Source of the DNA: Flavobacterium okayamense
GTDB taxonomy: Bacteria; Bacteroidota; Bacteroidia; Flavobacteriales; Flavobacteriaceae
Reading direction: 5' to 3'
Assembly (NCBI RefSeq): GCF_019702945.1
Contig: NZ_AP024749.1
Coordinates: 2,232,001-2,296,000, forward strand
Length of the DNA stretch: 64,000 bases
Made by a program: the position numbers and the translations under genes. Below are positions 62,661-64,000 of this stretch, piece by piece. The notes below the pieces were generated by a model. That model had not been told where the DNA came from. It saw only the letters and a list, made by a program, of their open reading frames with translations, and did no database searches. Numbering within the stretch: the stretch's first letter is position 1; each line of letters begins with the position of its first letter.

Positions 62661-64000
62661 ATGCGTATTTCATACAATTGGTTAAAACAATTTATAAAAA
62701 CTGATTTAAAAGCCGAAGAAATTTCTGAGATTTTAACCGATTTAGGTTTAGAAGTTGAAGGAGTTGAAAAATTTGAAAGTTTAAAAGGAGGTTTACAAGG
62801 TGTTGTAATTGGACATGTACTAACTTGTGTTCAACATTCTAATGCTGATAAACTAAAAGTTACAACTGTAGATTTAGGTAACGGAGAAACTCCTGTACAA
62901 ATTGTTTGTGGTGCACCAAACGTTGCCGCTGGACAAAAAGTACCTGTGGCTACAATTGGAACTAAATTATACGACAAAGAAGGAAACGCATTCGAAATTA
63001 AAAAAGGTAAAATTCGCGGTGAAGAAAGTCACGGAATGATTTGCGCAGAGGACGAATTAGGTTTAGGTGAAAGTCATGATGGAATTATGATTTTAGCTGA
63101 TGATTTAAAACCTGGCACTCCAGCTGCTAAAATTTTCAATATAGAAACAGACGAAGTTTTTGAAATTGGTTTAACACCTAATCGTGCAGATGCAATGTCT
63201 CACTTTGGAGTTGCTCGTGATTTGCGTGCTGGACTTGTTCAAAAAGAAAATTCAACAAATTTTGAAATTATCACACCATCGGTAAGTAATTTTAAAATTG
63301 ATAAGAGAACTTTAAAAATTGATGTTTCAGTAGAAGCCGATAAATTAGCACCTCGCTATTGTGGTGTAACCATTTCAGGAATAGAAGTAAAACCTTCTCC
63401 ATCTTGGTTACAAAACAGATTAAAAGCTATTGGATTAACACCAAAGAACAATGTAGTTGACGTTACTAATTATGTTTTACACGAATTAGGACAACCTTTA
63501 CATGCTTTTGATGCTGCAAAAATTAAAGGAAATAAAGTTGTTGTTAAAACTGTTCCAGCTGGAACAAAATTTACAACATTAGATGATGTTGAACGCACTT
63601 TAGATGCAGAAGATTTAATGATTTGTAATGCTGAAGGACCAATGTGTATTGCTGGTGTTTTCGGAGGTAAAGATTCTGGAGTTACGGAAACTACTTCATC
63701 AATTTTCCTTGAAAGCGCATATTTTAATCCAGTTTCGATTCGTAAATCGGCTAAAAGACATGCTTTAAATACAGATGCTTCTTTCCGTTTCGAAAGAGGA
63801 ATCGATCCAACTATTACAGAATACGCTTTAAAACGTGCAGCTCTATTAATTCAAGAAGTGGCAGGTGGCGAAATTACTTCTGATGTAGTTGACATTTATC
63901 CTAAGAAAATTGAAGATTTTCAAGTATTTCTTACGTTCGATAAAATTAAACGCGTTATTGGAGAGGAAATTCCAAAGGAAGTAATAAAGAAAATCTTAGT
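62661..64000 (+). CDS. pheT: Phenylalanine-tRNA ligase beta subunit (3' end outside window)
   Basis: The ATG at 62661 opens a frame of 446 complete codons that runs off the window. The start MRISYNWLKQFIKTDLKAEE is typical of PheT, followed by the EMAP/tRNA-binding domain (VVIGHVLTCVQHSNADKLKV and IVCGAPNVAAGQKVPVATIG), the B3/B4 editing domain (NNVVDVTNYVLHELGQPLHAF) and the start of the B5 domain with RFERGIDPTITEYAL. It forms an (alpha beta)2 enzyme with PheS, which charges tRNA-Phe; pheS is not in the window. The C-terminal part is missing only because the window ends. Confidence 0.97.
   Translation, partial: MRISYNWLKQFIKTDLKAEEISEILTDLGLEVEGVEKFESLKGGLQGVVIGHVLTCVQHSNADKLKVTTVDLGNGETPVQIVCGAPNVAAGQKVPVATIGTKLYDKEGNAFEIKKGKIRGEESHGMICAEDELGLGESHDGIMILADDLKPGTPAAKIFNIETDEVFEIGLTPNRADAMSHFGVARDLRAGLVQKENSTNFEIITPSVSNFKIDKRTLKIDVSVEADKLAPRYCGVTISGIEVKPSPSWLQNRLKAIGLTPKNNVVDVTNYVLHELGQPLHAFDAAKIKGNKVVVKTVPAGTKFTTLDDVERTLDAEDLMICNAEGPMCIAGVFGGKDSGVTETTSSIFLESAYFNPVSIRKSAKRHALNTDASFRFERGIDPTITEYALKRAALLIQEVAGGEITSDVVDIYPKKIEDFQVFLTFDKIKRVIGEEIPKEVIKKIL

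Overview
The window is a chromosomal segment of a member of the Flavobacteriaceae (Bacteroidota), probably Flavobacterium or a close relative. The DNA is AT-rich. Several promoters fit the Bacteroidota pattern (TTG, about 19 bases, TAnnTTTG). The gene content is typical of the family: outer-membrane beta-barrels, a TonB-dependent receptor, many lipoproteins with acidic residues after the lipidated Cys, a GldL-like protein, and small membrane proteins found mainly in this family. I see no rRNA, tRNA, CRISPR array, insertion sequence, prophage or plasmid gene. The sequence begins inside clpC and ends inside pheT.

Region by region. 1-4632: the end of clpC, a RimB-RimK fusion, a three-gene operon of small proteins (GldL-like, SRPBCC, DUF1304) and two small opposing genes, one apparently cut by an in-frame TGA. 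4645-12091: hutH, gcvT, an outer-membrane barrel, a divergent S41 (Prc-type) protease coupled to a secreted helical protein, and the YebC-family regulator. 12160-19747: a PLP-dependent cysteine synthase, a lipid-anchored oligopeptidase B, YbaB, threonine aldolase, prfB with its programmed +1 frameshift, and an acyl-CoA carboxylase beta subunit. 19974-32807: a surface lipoprotein, a RluA-type pseudouridine synthase, an M1 peptidase, DoxX, menE with a CPBP protease, an ArsC-like reductase, a TonB-dependent receptor, a 55-residue membrane protein, fumC and corA. 32878-43172: hutI and hutG, a coiled-coil membrane protein, ettA, and two TPR hybrid histidine kinases with no DNA-binding output domain. 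43227-51909: holA, a solitary HSDR_N nuclease-type domain, a glycosyltransferase, an OmpA lipoprotein, a LytS/LytTR pair, a TsaC-family synthase and a UvrD helicase. 52034-64000: an unknown membrane protein, two lipoproteins sharing a C-terminal module, a patatin, an M1 aminopeptidase, recG, a bestrophin-like channel, a proline iminopeptidase and pheT.

The genes serve four broad needs. Translation and its quality control: prfB, ettA, pheT, the TsaC family, rluA, rimK and clpC. Replication and repair: holA, recG and uvrD. Central metabolism: fumC, gcvT, acyl-CoA carboxylase, menE and three scattered histidine-utilisation genes; urocanase is not in the window. Protein and peptide breakdown at the envelope: two M1 peptidases, S41, S9 and proline iminopeptidase, which fits a peptide-feeding lifestyle.

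Most of the window is ordinary. The most unusual signal is a set of intergenic sequences with a seven-base period (consensus near NNACTGA) lying directly upstream of four gene starts. One overlaps what looks like a near-perfect promoter that would give a leaderless mRNA, and a relative of these repeats has apparently been absorbed into the rluA-type coding sequence. Other points are the duplicated C-terminal module in two neighbouring lipoproteins, a CHIPPGN motif apparently inserted in a ThuA-like fold, and the in-frame TGA near position 4373. I did not find a convincing new multi-gene system.
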